From positions 173,167 to 237,166 of the forward strand of contig NZ_JNXC01000022.1 of assembly GCF_000716595.1 (NCBI RefSeq): 64,000 bases of DNA, given 5' to 3'. The DNA comes from Saccharothrix sp. NRRL B-16314. GTDB taxonomy: Bacteria; Actinomycetota; Actinomycetes; Mycobacteriales; Pseudonocardiaceae. Each line of letters opens with the position of its first letter. Position 1 is the first letter of the stretch. Positions 34,091 to 43,746 of this stretch are shown here, piece by piece. The notes below the pieces were generated by a model. It made no database searches, was not told the origin of the DNA, and worked only from the letters and a program-made list of their open reading frames with translations. Made by a program: the position numbers and the translations under genes.

Positions 34091-35518
34091 TCAGCCCCGG
34101 AGCAGCCGGGCGCCGATCTCGCGGACCACGGAGGCCAGCAGGTCGACGTCCTCGTCGGTGGTCCGCCAGTTCACGATCGCCGGCCGCAGCGCGACCATGC
34201 CCCGGTACACGGTGGTGCCCGCGAACACCCGGCCGTCCTCGATCAACTCCTCGCCGATCCGGCGGTTGAGGTCGTCGACGGCTTCGGCGGGCACGCCCGG
34301 CGGCCGGAAGCGGAAGCAGACGATGAACACGGTGATCGGGGCCAGCAGTTCCAGGTCCGGCGCCTCCGCGATCCGGCGGCCCAGGCGCAGCGCCAGGTCC
34401 TGGTGGCGTTCCACCATCGCCCGGTGGCCCTCGCGGCCGTACGCGCGCAGCGTCGCCCACATCGGGATCGCCCGCGCCCGCCGTGACGACTCCGGCCCCA
34501 AGTTGTTGTAGTTGACGAACTCGTCGTCCGGTTCCGGCAGGTAAGGGGCGTTCCAGCCGCCGAACGCCCGGCCCAGGAACGACCGGTCCTTGACGAACGC
34601 GACACCGCTCTCGTACGGCACGTTGAGCCACTTGTGCCCGTCGGCGGCCACCGAATCGGCCCGCTCCACGCCGCGCACCAGGTCCGCGGTGCGGGGGGAG
34701 AGGGCGGCGAACAGGCCGAACGCGCCGTCCACGTGCAGCCACGCGCCGTGCCGCTCCGCCAGGTCGGCCAGCTCGTCGATCGGGTCGAAGTCGCCGCCGT
34801 TGACCTCGCCCGCGTTGCCGATCAGCACCGCCGGCCCCGAGGACGCCAACTCCCGGTCCAGCGCCTCCACGTCCAGCCTGCCCGCGTCGTCACGGGTCAA
34901 CGTCCGGACGCCGTCACGCCCGAGGCCCAGCGTCTGCAGCGCCTTCCGGCTGCTCGGGTGCACGTACCCGCTGGAGAACACCGGCATCCGCGGCAGACCC
35001 ACCAGGCCGTCCGCCGTCACGTCCACGCCGTGCCGCTCGGCCCACCAGAACCGCGCGCACGCCAACCCGGTGAGGTTCGCGAACGTCGCGCTCGGCGTCA
35101 GCACACCGCCGTGCGACGCGGGCAGCCCGAACATCTCCTTCAGCCATCGCAGCACCACCGTCTCGGCCTGCGCGGCGAACGGCGACGCCTGCCACAGGCC
35201 CGCGGCCTGGTCCAGCAGGGACGTCACCCAGTCCGCCGCCTGCGCCGCCGGTGTCGCGCCGCCGACCACGTAGTGGAAGAACCGCGGCCCGGACGAGTGC
35301 GTCGCCGCCCGCGTGCCGATGCGCAGCAGGTCCGCGACCGCGGCGATCGTGCCGTCACCGGCCTCCGGCAGCGGCCCGTCCAGGTCCTCGAGCAGGTGGG
35401 CGTGCGTCACGTCGCGCACCGGCAGGTGCGGCAACGCGTCGAGGTACGGCCCAGCGGCCCGCGCCACCATCCCCAACGCCTCGGCGGCGTCCTCCCGTGC
35501 GTTCAGCGGATCACCCAT
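34091..35518 (-). CDS. PLP-dependent group II decarboxylase (aromatic amino acid/glutamate type)
   Basis: 475 residues from ATG 35518 (MGDPLNAREDAAEALGMV). TACCCT plus 6 bases precedes the ATG, again a leaderless pattern. PLP-fold landmarks: HGGVLTPSATFANLTGLACAR, GNAGEVNGGDFDPIDELADLAERHGAWLHVDGAFG and the PLP lysine in ADGHKWLNVPYESG. Decarboxylates an L-amino acid such as tyrosine, tryptophan, DOPA or diaminobutyrate; the substrate is not decidable. Divergent from the carboxylesterase. Confidence 0.92.
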   Translation of the reverse strand: MGDPLNAREDAAEALGMVARAAGPYLDALPHLPVRDVTHAHLLEDLDGPLPEAGDGTIAAVADLLRIGTRAATHSSGPRFFHYVVGGATPAAQAADWVTSLLDQAAGLWQASPFAAQAETVVLRWLKEMFGLPASHGGVLTPSATFANLTGLACARFWWAERHGVDVTADGLVGLPRMPVFSSGYVHPSSRKALQTLGLGRDGVRTLTRDDAGRLDVEALDRELASSGPAVLIGNAGEVNGGDFDPIDELADLAERHGAWLHVDGAFGLFAALSPRTADLVRGVERADSVAADGHKWLNVPYESGVAFVKDRSFLGRAFGGWNAPYLPEPDDEFVNYNNLGPESSRRARAIPMWATLRAYGREGHRAMVERHQDLALRLGRRIAEAPDLELLAPITVFIVCFRFRPPGVPAEAVDDLNRRIGEELIEDGRVFAGTTVYRGMVALRPAIVNWRTTDEDVDLLASVVREIGARLLRG

Positions 35519-35537
35519 CCTGGCAGGGTAGACGCCG

Positions 35538-36815
35538 ATGACACGACGTGGGCGGTTCCGGGGCAGGGCGATCGACGCCGAGGTGGACGCGTTCCTGGGC
35601 GTCCGGTACGCGGAGCCGCCGTTCGGTCCGCGCCGGTTCGCCGCGCCCGTCCCCGTGCACGCCGAGGGCGACTGCCTGGAGTTCGGGCCGATCGCGCCGC
35701 AGTCCGCGAGGCTGCCCGGCGCGCCGGTGTGGCGGCCGGGCGACGAGGACGTGCTGAGCCTCAACGTCTGGACACCGTCCACTTCGGACGGCCCGTGGCC
35801 GGTGCTGTTCTACGTGCACGGCGGCGCCTACGCGTTCGGCTCGTCGGCCCAGCCCGACTACGACGGCGCCGCTCTGGCCCGTGCCGGATTGGTCGTGGTG
35901 ACGTGCAACTACCGGCTGGGGTTCGAGGGCTTCGGGCACGTGCCGGGGCAGCCGGACAACCGTGGCCTGCTCGACCAGCGGGCTGCGCTGCGGTGGGTGC
36001 GGGAGAACATCGCCGTGTTCGGCGGCGACCCGGACCTCATCACCGTCGGCGGCCAGTCGGCGGGGGCCGGATCGGCGTTGTTCCTCGCCTCGTGGGAGCC
36101 CGTGCGGCGGGTGATCGCGCACAGCGTGCCCAACCGGTTCTACACGCCCGGGTTCGCGCGGCGGGTCGCCGAGTGGATCGACACCACCACGCCCGAGTCG
36201 GCGGTGACCTCGGCGGACGCGCTCGCCGCGGCCCAGCGCACCGGGCCGTTGGCGTACGACCCGGTGCTGTTCGGACCGGTGGCCGACGGGCTGCCCGCGT
36301 TGCGCCCGGACGTCGACGCCCTGCTGTGCCACACCGACGTCGAGTACCTGCTGTTCTCGGCGGTCGGCACGTTCCGGCCGCCCGGGCTCCAGGAGTTCGG
36401 CCGCGCTTGGGGCATCCCGGACCACGTCGTGGCCGCTTACGAGCACTTCGAGGACGCACGGGTGCGGCTCGCCGGCGACTTCGTGTTCGGCGAGCCCACC
36501 GCCCGACTGGCCGAGGCGCACGGTGTGGCGTTCCTGGCCCGGTTCACCCGACCGCCCGCCTGGCACACCGCCGACGTGCCGTTCTCGTTCGGCAACCTGG
36601 GTGGTGCGGACTTCCTGCTCGGTGGACCCGCCGGGGACGACGAGCGCGCGCTGTCCCGCCGCATGCTGCAAGCCTGGGTGGACTTCTGCGCGACCGGCGA
36701 CCCCGGCTGGACCGGCGTGCGGCACTGGGGCGAGGAGGTCGAGGCCAGGCGTGCTCCGTGGCGGGGCGTGGACCTGTCCGCGCCCGTCAACCACCCGGTC
36801 CAGCCAGTCGGCTGA
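35538..36815 (+). CDS. Type-B carboxylesterase / para-nitrobenzyl esterase-like
   Basis: 425 residues from ATG 35538. Features: FLGVRYAEPPFGPRRF start, oxyanion hole VHGGAYAFGS, nucleophile elbow GGQSAGAGSALF (Ser near 177). It is shorter than the usual 500 residues, lacking part of the central lid region. Expected to hydrolyse small esters or amides. No signal peptide, so cytoplasmic. Confidence 0.9.
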   Translation: MTRRGRFRGRAIDAEVDAFLGVRYAEPPFGPRRFAAPVPVHAEGDCLEFGPIAPQSARLPGAPVWRPGDEDVLSLNVWTPSTSDGPWPVLFYVHGGAYAFGSSAQPDYDGAALARAGLVVVTCNYRLGFEGFGHVPGQPDNRGLLDQRAALRWVRENIAVFGGDPDLITVGGQSAGAGSALFLASWEPVRRVIAHSVPNRFYTPGFARRVAEWIDTTTPESAVTSADALAAAQRTGPLAYDPVLFGPVADGLPALRPDVDALLCHTDVEYLLFSAVGTFRPPGLQEFGRAWGIPDHVVAAYEHFEDARVRLAGDFVFGEPTARLAEAHGVAFLARFTRPPAWHTADVPFSFGNLGGADFLLGGPAGDDERALSRRMLQAWVDFCATGDPGWTGVRHWGEEVEARRAPWRGVDLSAPVNHPVQPVG

Positions 36816-36864
36816 ACGTCACCCCCGGCCGCGCGTGCACCCCTCGCGCGACGTGCCCCGCCGG

Positions 36865-38556
36865 TCAGCGTGCCGGGTCGTCGCGCTCCCGTCGCACGGT
36901 CACCTTGCGGCCCTTGATGGTGGCGCCCCGCAGTGACGCGATGACCTGCTGGGCCGCCGAGTCCGGCACCTCCACCAGCGAGAACCGGTCGGCGATCTCG
37001 ATCGCGCCGATCTCCCGGCCGTTCAGCCTCGCCTCACCCGCGATCGCGCCGACCAGGTCCTGCGGCCGGATGCCCGAGCTGCGGCCCGCGCCGACGAACA
37101 GCCTCGTCATGCCCGCGGACGGGCGGCGCGGCTTGCGCGGCTCACGGCGTTCGCCGCCGCCCTCGCGACCGCGGCGGTCACCGGACGGCCCCGACCGCGG
37201 CACGTACTCCGGGATCTCCTCCTCGTCGGCCGCCGCGCCGGAGGCCTCGTGCGCGAGCTTGACCGCCGCGAGCGCCACCTCCATCACATCGAACTCGTCG
37301 GTCAGCGTCTCCACCACGACCCGGAAGCTCTCCAGGTCGTCCTCCAGCAGGCTCTCGTGCAGCGCGGCCCTGGTCAGCTCCAACTTGCGCGCCCGCAGGT
37401 CGGCGATCGTCGGGACCTTCTCCATGTGGATGCGCTGCTTGGTGACGCGCTCGATCGTCTTCAGCATGCCGTGCTCGCGCGGCTCGGCCAGCGTGATGGC
37501 CACGCCCTCGCGGCCCGCCCGCCCGATCCGGCCGATGCGGTGCACGTACGACTCCGGCGCGGACGGCACGTTGTAGTTGACGACGTGCGTCAGCTGCTCG
37601 ATGTCCAACCCGCGTGCCGCCACGTCCGTGGCCACCAGCAGGTCCGCGGTGCCGTTGCGGAGCCGGGTCATCACCCGGTCGCGCTGCTCCTGGCTGATGC
37701 CGCCGTGCAGCGACTCCGCCCGGTAGCCGCGCCCGTTCAGCGTCTCGGTGAGCTGATCGACCTCGTCACGCGTGCGGCAGAACACGATCGCCGCCGTCGG
37801 CGCTTCGACGTCCAGGACGCGGCCCAGCGCGGCGGGCTTGTGCGCGCGCGGCACGACGTACGCGCTCTGCCGCACCTTCGGCGCCTCGCCCGGCTCGGCC
37901 TGCTCGCGGCCGATGGTGATGCGCACCGGGTCGGACAGGTGCTGGCGGGCCAGGCGGTCGATGCGTCCCGGCATGGTCGCGGAGAACAGCACGGTCTGCC
38001 GTTCGGACGGCGTCTCGGCCAGGATCGTGTCCAGGTCCTCGGCGAAGCCCATGTCCAGCATCTCGTCGGCCTCGTCCAGCACGACGACTTCCAGCTGCTC
38101 CAGCTTCAACGTGCCGCGGCTGAGGTGGTCCACCGCGCGGCCCGGCGTGGCCACCACGACGTCCACGCCCTGCTCCAGCACCCGCAGCTGCCGCCCGATG
38201 GGCTGGCCGCCGTAGATCGGCAGCACCCGTGCGCCCAGCTCCCGGCCGTACCGGTGCACCGCTTCGGAGACCTGCACCGCCAGCTCGCGGGTCGGCACCA
38301 GCACGAGCGCGAACGGCGCCCGCCGGTTCCGGTCGGCGTTGGCCATGCGCTCCAACACGGGCAGCGCGAACGCGGCGGTCTTGCCGGTGCCGGTGGCGGC
38401 CTGTCCGAGCAGGTCACGGCCTTCGGTCAGCGGCGGGATCGCCTCGCGTTGGATGGGGGTGGGCTCCTCGTAGCCGAGGCCGGTGAGCGCCCGGAGGAGT
38501 TCGGGGCGCAACCCGAGGTCGGCGAAGCTGGTCCGGTCGTCGGGCTCGTCGTTCAT
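36865..38556 (-). CDS. DEAD-box RNA helicase (DeaD/CsdA-like)
   Basis: 563 residues from ATG 38556 (MNDEPDDRTSFADLGLRPELLRAL). All DEAD motifs are present: Q motif PTPIQREAIP, ATGTGKTAAF, PTRELAVQ, VLDEADEMLDMGF, SATMP, ARGLDIEQLTHVVNY and HRIGRIGRAGR. The C-terminus is a DbpA-type RNA-binding domain (MTRLFVGAGRSSGIRPQDLVGAIAGEARL) after an Arg/Gly-rich linker. Works in ribosome assembly, RNA decay and cold adaptation. Confidence 0.96.
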   Translation of the reverse strand: MNDEPDDRTSFADLGLRPELLRALTGLGYEEPTPIQREAIPPLTEGRDLLGQAATGTGKTAAFALPVLERMANADRNRRAPFALVLVPTRELAVQVSEAVHRYGRELGARVLPIYGGQPIGRQLRVLEQGVDVVVATPGRAVDHLSRGTLKLEQLEVVVLDEADEMLDMGFAEDLDTILAETPSERQTVLFSATMPGRIDRLARQHLSDPVRITIGREQAEPGEAPKVRQSAYVVPRAHKPAALGRVLDVEAPTAAIVFCRTRDEVDQLTETLNGRGYRAESLHGGISQEQRDRVMTRLRNGTADLLVATDVAARGLDIEQLTHVVNYNVPSAPESYVHRIGRIGRAGREGVAITLAEPREHGMLKTIERVTKQRIHMEKVPTIADLRARKLELTRAALHESLLEDDLESFRVVVETLTDEFDVMEVALAAVKLAHEASGAAADEEEIPEYVPRSGPSGDRRGREGGGERREPRKPRRPSAGMTRLFVGAGRSSGIRPQDLVGAIAGEARLNGREIGAIEIADRFSLVEVPDSAAQQVIASLRGATIKGRKVTVRRERDDPAR

Positions 38557-38639
38557 ACCCCCAAGTCTCGCTGATCGCCCCTGAACCGCTCGGTGAGGGG
38601 TCCGCCCACGATGTGGTCCGCGCGTTCCGGGCGATGAGG

Positions 38640-38785
38640 TCCGGTGTTCCGGGCGGTGAGGTCCGGGCGTTCGTCGCCGTGGGGTCCCGGCGTTCCGAGC
38701 GTTGAATTCGGGGGTTCCGAACGTAGGACACGGGGGTTCCGAACGTAGGACTCACGCGTTCTGAACGTAGGACTCACGGGGTTAA
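38640..38785. repeat. Degenerate GTTC(C/T)GAACGTAGGACTCACG repeats
   Basis: The unit of about 22-24 bases (GTTCCGAACGTAGGACACGG) appears clearly at 38712, 38736 and 38759, with decayed copies back to 38640 (GCGTTCCGGGCGATGAGGTCC). It lies upstream of the oxidoreductase, just before its -10 box. Confidence 0.8.
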
Positions 38786-38802
38786 GCGATTAAGGTCTCG
38801 TT

Positions 38803-39789
38803 GTGAAGCCACTGCGTTGGGGTGTCCTCGGAGCCACCGCCCACATCAGCGGCCGGGTCCTGCCGGCGATCCACCGGACGCCCGGGAACGTCGTCGCCGC
38901 CGTCGCCTCCCGTCCCGGTCGGCACGCGGCGGCTGCCGAGGTGGCGCGGCCGTTCGGGGCACGGGTGCACGACGGCTACGACGCGCTGCTCGCCGATCCC
39001 GACGTCGAAGCCGTGTACATCGCGCTGCCCAACACGCAGCACGTGCCGTGGACGCTGCGCTCCCTGGACGCGGGCAAGCACGTGCTGGTCGAGAAGCCGA
39101 TGGCGCTGTCCGAAGAGGACTGCGTGAGGATCGAGCGGTCCGCGGCCGACCTCGTGGTCATGGAGGCGTACATGTACCGCTTCCACCCCCAGCAGCTGCG
39201 TGCCGCCGAACTCCTGGCGTCCGGTGAGATCGGTGACCTGCGGGTGGTGCGGTCCGCGTTCGCCTACCCGACCGCCACCGAGGGCAACATCCGGTTCGAC
39301 CCGGCGCTGGGCGGCGGCGCCACCTGGGACGTCGGCTGCTACGCGTTCGACGTGCCGCTGTGGGCGTTCGACACCGACCCGCTCCGGGTGCGCGCCACGT
39401 TCCACTCGCGTGAGGTCGACCTGAGCGCGGTGGCCACGCTGGACTTCGGCGACGGCCGCTGGGCGGTGCTGGACTACAGCCTCCAGTACGGGCCGCGCGC
39501 CGCCTACGAGTTCCAGGGCACGCGCGGCTCGATCTCCGTGCGCAACGCGTGGACCAGCCCTGACGAGGAAGGGCTGATCACGGTGGTCACGCTGGACGGC
39601 GTGCGCGACGAGGTCGTGCCCGCCGCGGACGCCTACGAGCACCAGGCCGCCGCGTTCGCCGAGGCGGTCCGGGAGAAGGTCACGCCGCTGGTGTCGCCGG
39701 CCCATTCGGCCCGCACGGCGCGGGTCGGCGAAGCGCTGGTGCGGTCGGCGGCGGCCGGCACCGAGATCGCGCTCCGACGCCGGCCCTGA
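38803..39789 (+). CDS. Gfo/Idh/MocA-family oxidoreductase
   Basis: 328 residues from GTG 38803. TAAGGT (38791-38796) plus 6 bases precedes it. The Rossmann start KPLRWGVLGATAHISGRVLPAI, EKPMALSEEDC with the conserved Lys, and MEAYMYRFHPQQLRAAELLASGEIGDLRVV are family hallmarks. Uses NAD(P) to oxidise or reduce a sugar or cyclitol. Followed by a long repeat tract. Confidence 0.93.
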   Translation: MKPLRWGVLGATAHISGRVLPAIHRTPGNVVAAVASRPGRHAAAAEVARPFGARVHDGYDALLADPDVEAVYIALPNTQHVPWTLRSLDAGKHVLVEKPMALSEEDCVRIERSAADLVVMEAYMYRFHPQQLRAAELLASGEIGDLRVVRSAFAYPTATEGNIRFDPALGGGATWDVGCYAFDVPLWAFDTDPLRVRATFHSREVDLSAVATLDFGDGRWAVLDYSLQYGPRAAYEFQGTRGSISVRNAWTSPDEEGLITVVTLDGVRDEVVPAADAYEHQAAAFAEAVREKVTPLVSPAHSARTARVGEALVRSAAAGTEIALRRRP

Positions 39790-39794
39790 CGGGT

Positions 39795-40062
39795 CCGTGC
39801 AGTGGCAGGTCCGCCCAGTGGCAGGTTCGTCCAGTGACGGGTTCGGCCGAGTGGCGGGTTCGGCCCAGTGACGGGTTCGGCCGAGTGGCGGGTTCGGCCC
39901 AGTGACGGGTTCGGCCGAGTGGCGGGTTCGGCCCAGTGACGGGTTCGGCGTAGTGGCGGGTCCGGCCCAGCGGCAAGTCCGTTCAGTGGCAGGTCCGTTC
40001 AGCGGTGTGCCGCGCAGCGACGGGTCCGTTCGGCGACGGGGCGTGCAGTGGCAGGTCCCGTT
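39795..40062. repeat. 17-base tandem repeat tract after the oxidoreductase
   Basis: The unit CCAGTGACGGGTTCGGC alternates with CGAGTGGCGGGTTCGGC, most regular at 39830-39960 (about 8 units), decaying on both sides into GTGGCAGGTCCG(T/C)(T/C)CA. No protein or RNA is supported. Confidence 0.88.
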
Positions 40063-40595
40063 CAGTGGCGTGCCGCGCTGAACTCGGCGAGCCACCTCCC
40101 CACCTCGGCGGCCGATCGCAGCCGCACCCACGGCACGCCGTTGCGCTCCAGCCGGTCCGGGTACTCGGCACGGTGCCGACGGTGCGCGTGATAGGCCCAG
40201 GTGAGCAGTGAATCCGGGCCGAACAGCGCGTTCAGCGTCTCCCGGTTGCCGTTCCACAGCTCGGACCGGCGCACGATCCGCGCCGTGCTGCGCCGGACCA
40301 GCCGCGGCAGGATCACCCGCAGCGGCAGGTCCAGCCACACCACCAGGTCCGCGCGGTGCCACAGGACGGCCGCGGCCCGGTCGACGTAGTTGCCGTCGAC
40401 CACCCAGGCCGGGCCGTCCGTGGCCGCCGCGAGCCTCGCCCGGAACTCGTCCACCGGCGTCGGCGTCCAGTTCGGGCCGTGGTGGAGCGCGTCGAGCTCG
40501 ACGTGCGTGCCGTCGACCAGCGGGACCAGCTCGTGCGCCAACGTCGACTTGCCGGCGCCGCTGACACCGAGGATGACGATGCGACGGGGAGTCAT
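40062..40595 (-). CDS. P-loop adenylate-kinase-like protein (topology modulation family)
   Basis: 177 residues from ATG 40595. Walker A GVSGAGKSTLAHEL at residue 10, then VELDALHHGPNWTPTPVDEF and WVVDGNYVDRAAAVLWHRADLVVWLDLP. These are features of the FlaR-like AAA/nucleotide kinase group whose substrate is unclear. Ends in repeat sequence. Confidence 0.85.
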   Translation of the reverse strand: MTPRRIVILGVSGAGKSTLAHELVPLVDGTHVELDALHHGPNWTPTPVDEFRARLAAATDGPAWVVDGNYVDRAAAVLWHRADLVVWLDLPLRVILPRLVRRSTARIVRRSELWNGNRETLNALFGPDSLLTWAYHAHRRHRAEYPDRLERNGVPWVRLRSAAEVGRWLAEFSAARH

Positions 40596-40661
40596 GCCGG
40601 ATCGCGCGGGAAGGTTTTCACGCCGGAAAGCATCCCGCGCAGACGGCAGCGTGCAACTGAT

Positions 40662-41729
40662 TCAGTCCACGCAGCCGTCTTCCGGCGTCGGCTGGGCGGG
40701 GGTGCCGACGGGACTGCCGTCAGGCGTGGTGGACGGAGTGGCGGGCTGGTCGGCGAAGAAGCCCGCCGTGAACGTCCGGACCGCCGCCGGGTCGACGGCC
40801 AGTCTCGCGCCCGCCTCGCTGTCGATCACCTCGCCGACCGGGATGGTCGCCGTCCGCACGGTCCCGTTCAGGTGCCGCGCGAGTTCCAGCGGGTTCCAGC
40901 CGGGATCGGTGCGCACGTTGGCCCGCACCACCTCCACCAGCTCGTTCAGCTTCGCCACGTCGCCCGCACGGATCACCTTCGTGGCCAGGGATCGCAGGAA
41001 CACCTGGTGCCGCGTGATCCGGTCGAGGTCGCCGTAGTGCAGCCCGTGGCGCTGCCGCAGGAACGCCAACGACTGCGCGCCGTCCAGCGAGTGCCGCCCG
41101 GCGGGCAGGTCGATGCCGGAGAACTGGTCCTTCGCCGCCGTCCTGAGGCAGACCTCCACCCCGCCGACCGCGTCGGCCAGCGCGCCGAAGCCCGCCATGT
41201 CGACCGACGCGTAGTGGTCGACCTGCGTGCCGGTCAACGCCTCGACCGTCAGCACGAGCGCCTCCGCGCCCGCCGCGTGACCGTCCCGCCCCTCGGCCTG
41301 CGCGGCCGAGTGGGCTCGGGCGTAGGCGGAGTTCAGCCTGCCCATGCCCACGCCGGGGATGTCGACCCACGAGTCGCGCGGCAGCGACGCCGCGCTCGCG
41401 GTGCCGTCCGGGCCGAGCCGAGCCAGCACGACCGAATCGGTGTTCGTGACCTCGTCCAGGCCGATCAGCAGCACGTTCTGCGCGGGCGCCTGCCCCGCCG
41501 GCGGTGCGGCCGGGTCGACCGTTCCCGGAGCCGCGCCCCGGTCCACGCCCAGCGGCACGATCACCGCGACGGCGGCGACGGCGGCGGCCACCCCGATGGC
41601 CGCGAACAACGCGATCGGCCGTCGTCGGGGCTTCGCGCGGTGCAGGTCGGACAGCACGGCGCGGTAGTCCACCGCCTGGTCCGCCTCGGCCGCGATCGCT
41701 TCTCGGATCAGGCGTTCCTGCTCGTTCAC
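40662..41729 (-). CDS. LCP-domain protein with anti-sigma-like N-terminus
   Basis: 355 residues from GTG 41729, overlapping the sigma gene stop (GTGA). Residues 1-40 are cytoplasmic and charged (VNEQERLIREAIAAEADQAVDYRAVLSDL). One membrane helix follows (RRPIALFAAIGVAAAVAAVAVIVPLGV), then an external LytR-CpsA-Psr domain (70-300): VLLIGLDEV, SLPRDSWVDIPGVGMGRLNSAYA, and HYGDLDRITRHQVFLRSL. LCP enzymes attach glycopolymers such as arabinogalactan or teichoic acids to peptidoglycan. The N-terminal stub plus coupling to an ECF sigma gene suggests it also controls that sigma factor. Confidence 0.88.
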   Translation of the reverse strand: MNEQERLIREAIAAEADQAVDYRAVLSDLHRAKPRRRPIALFAAIGVAAAVAAVAVIVPLGVDRGAAPGTVDPAAPPAGQAPAQNVLLIGLDEVTNTDSVVLARLGPDGTASAASLPRDSWVDIPGVGMGRLNSAYARAHSAAQAEGRDGHAAGAEALVLTVEALTGTQVDHYASVDMAGFGALADAVGGVEVCLRTAAKDQFSGIDLPAGRHSLDGAQSLAFLRQRHGLHYGDLDRITRHQVFLRSLATKVIRAGDVAKLNELVEVVRANVRTDPGWNPLELARHLNGTVRTATIPVGEVIDSEAGARLAVDPAAVRTFTAGFFADQPATPSTTPDGSPVGTPAQPTPEDGCVD

Positions 41730-42232
41730 CGCAGCACCTCCGACGGGATGTTCTCGTTGACCCGCAGCTTCTGGAGCGCGCGGGAGATGTGGCTGCGCAC
41801 GGTGCCTTCCGTGCAGCCCAGGATGCGGGCGATCTCCGTGTCGGTGCTGTCCTCGTAGTAGCGCAGCACGAGCGCCGCCCGCTGTTTGCGCGGCAGCACG
41901 GCGATCCGGGCGCGCATCGCGTCCCGTTCCGCGTGCCGCACGGCGTGGTCGGCGACCATCGGCGCCAACTCGTCCAACGTGGCGTGCGTCGAGGACACGT
42001 CCCGCCTGGCCTTGCGGCGACGCCACGACAGGAACTCGTTGGTCACCATCCGCTTGACGTAGAGGTACGGGGCGGCCATCTCCCCGATCCGCCCCCACCG
42101 CTGCCGCGCGCGGAGCAGCACGTCCTGGACGATGTCCTGGGCGAGGTGCTTGTCGCACGTCAACGCCGTGGCGTAGCGCAAGAGTCGATCAAGACGTTCG
42201 GTGACGAACTGGTCGTAGTCGTCGTCCGGCAC
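41726..42232 (-). CDS. SigE-family ECF sigma factor
   Basis: 168 residues from GTG 42232 (VPDDDYDQFVTERLDRLLRYATALTCDKHLAQDIVQDVLLRAR), with GGGGGCGAC upstream; an upstream in-frame start at 42307 is less likely. Region 2 ends in YLYVKRMVTNEFLSWRRRKAR, and region 4 reads LPRKQRAALVLRYYEDSTDTEIARILGCTEGTVRSHISRALQKLR. GTGA overlap to the LCP gene indicates co-translation. Confidence 0.94.
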   Translation of the reverse strand: MPDDDYDQFVTERLDRLLRYATALTCDKHLAQDIVQDVLLRARQRWGRIGEMAAPYLYVKRMVTNEFLSWRRRKARRDVSSTHATLDELAPMVADHAVRHAERDAMRARIAVLPRKQRAALVLRYYEDSTDTEIARILGCTEGTVRSHISRALQKLRVNENIPSEVLR

Positions 42233-42498
42233 GTCGCCCCCTTCTGCCGCTGTCGGTCTTCCGTTGCGGTCGGGAAACCCTTTTGAGGACGCGCCACGCC
42301 GAACCACTCGGGTGTGACCTGTGCCACTTCGCGTCGAGGCGAACGCTGGTGGGTGCGTCGTCGAGCGGGTCCGCGCACGTTCGGCCGCAGGCCGTTCTTA
42401 ATCGTGGTGAACAGGTCACACCGGGCGACGGAGGCTGGCTGGGCGGCCGGGTGACGGGGTAGCTTCGGCGTCGTACGCGCACCAGCCACGGGGAGCAC

Positions 42499-43746
42499 AT
42501 GCGATTCCTCTTCCGCCCACCCGCCACCGAGGCCGGTGGCCTGCTCTCCCTGCCCTGGGCCCAACCGCTGGAGGAGTGGGACGAGAAGCTGCTGCTGACC
42601 GTCCCCCAACGCGGTATTTCGCGGCACGTGGTGAGGTTCGTGGCCAGCGAGGGCCAGGTGTACGCGCTGAAGGAGATCGCGGAAGCGCTGGCGCGGCACG
42701 AGTACGCGGTGCTCGGCGACATGGAGCGGGAGGGCATGCCCGCGGTGTCGGTGCTCGGGCTGTGCGTGGACCGGCCGGACGACCAGCAGGCCATCCTGGT
42801 CACCCGCTACCTCGAGCACTCCATGTCCTACCGGTACCTGTTCTCCAGCCCGCGCGGCGAGCACTCGGCCGATCGACTCGTGGACACGCTCGTCGAACTC
42901 CTCGTGCGGCTGCACCTGTCCGGCACGTTCTGGGGTGACTGCTCGCTGTCGAACACGCTGTTCCGGCTCGACGCGGGCAACCTGGCCGCGTACCTGGTGG
43001 ACGCCGAGACCGTCGAACGCCACCCCGTGCTGTCCAGCGGTCAGCGCACCTACGACGTGGACCTGGCCCGGGAGCGCATCGGCGGCGAGCTGATGGACCT
43101 GGAAGCCGGCGGTCTCCTGCCGCCCGAGATCGACCCGGTCGAGGTCGCCGACAGCGTGCCCCGGCGTTACGCGGCGCTGTGGGACGAGGTGACCCGGGAG
43201 GAGTTCTTCCAGCTGGACGAGCAGCGCTACCGGGTCGCCGAACGCCTGCGCCGGCTCAACGACCTGGGCTTCGACGTCGGCGAGGTCGAGCTGGTCACCT
43301 CCGACAGCGGCGCGCGGCTGAGGGTGGACATCCGGGTCGCCGAGATCGGCCAGCACCGGCGCGAGCTGTTCAAGCTCACCGGCCTGGAGGTGCAGGAGGG
43401 CCAGGCCCGCCGACTGCTCAACGACCTCCGCTCGTTCCGCGCGTTCCTGGAGCAGCGTGACGGCCGACCGGTCCCCGAGACCACCGCCGGTCACCTGTGG
43501 CGCAACGAGGTGTACGACCCGGTGGTCGCCGCCGTCCCGCCCGACCTGCTCGGCGTGCTGGCGCCGGCGGAACTGTTCCACGAGGTCCTGGTCCACCGCT
43601 GGTACCTGTCCGAGCACGCGGGCCGCGACGTGGGCACCACCGCCGCGCTCCGCTCCTACCTCGCCACCGTCCTGCCGGACCGCGAGGCCGAAGCGGAAGC
43701 GGCCTCCGCCGCCGCCGACCCCGACCTGGTCGACGACCTCGACTGA
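42499..43746 (+). CDS. DUF4032 protein with kinase-like N-terminal half
   Basis: 415 residues from ATG 42499, after GGGGAGCAC. The N-terminal 200 residues look like a small-kinase fold: RHVVRFVASEGQVYALKEI (Lys), LVELLVRLHLSGTFWGDCSLSNTLFRLD (catalytic-loop-like, D and N), AYLVDAETVE (DxE in place of DFG). The rest is DUF4032 (QHRRELFKLTGLEVQEGQARRLLNDLRSF). Function unknown. TAGCTT (42461) may be the -10. Confidence 0.88.
   Translation: MRFLFRPPATEAGGLLSLPWAQPLEEWDEKLLLTVPQRGISRHVVRFVASEGQVYALKEIAEALARHEYAVLGDMEREGMPAVSVLGLCVDRPDDQQAILVTRYLEHSMSYRYLFSSPRGEHSADRLVDTLVELLVRLHLSGTFWGDCSLSNTLFRLDAGNLAAYLVDAETVERHPVLSSGQRTYDVDLARERIGGELMDLEAGGLLPPEIDPVEVADSVPRRYAALWDEVTREEFFQLDEQRYRVAERLRRLNDLGFDVGEVELVTSDSGARLRVDIRVAEIGQHRRELFKLTGLEVQEGQARRLLNDLRSFRAFLEQRDGRPVPETTAGHLWRNEVYDPVVAAVPPDLLGVLAPAELFHEVLVHRWYLSEHAGRDVGTTAALRSYLATVLPDREAEAEAASAAADPDLVDDLD

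Noticed and set aside
34634..37576. 980-codon plus-strand frame
   Set aside because: Antisense to the decarboxylase and out of frame with the carboxylesterase; Arg/Pro/Val-rich shadow composition.
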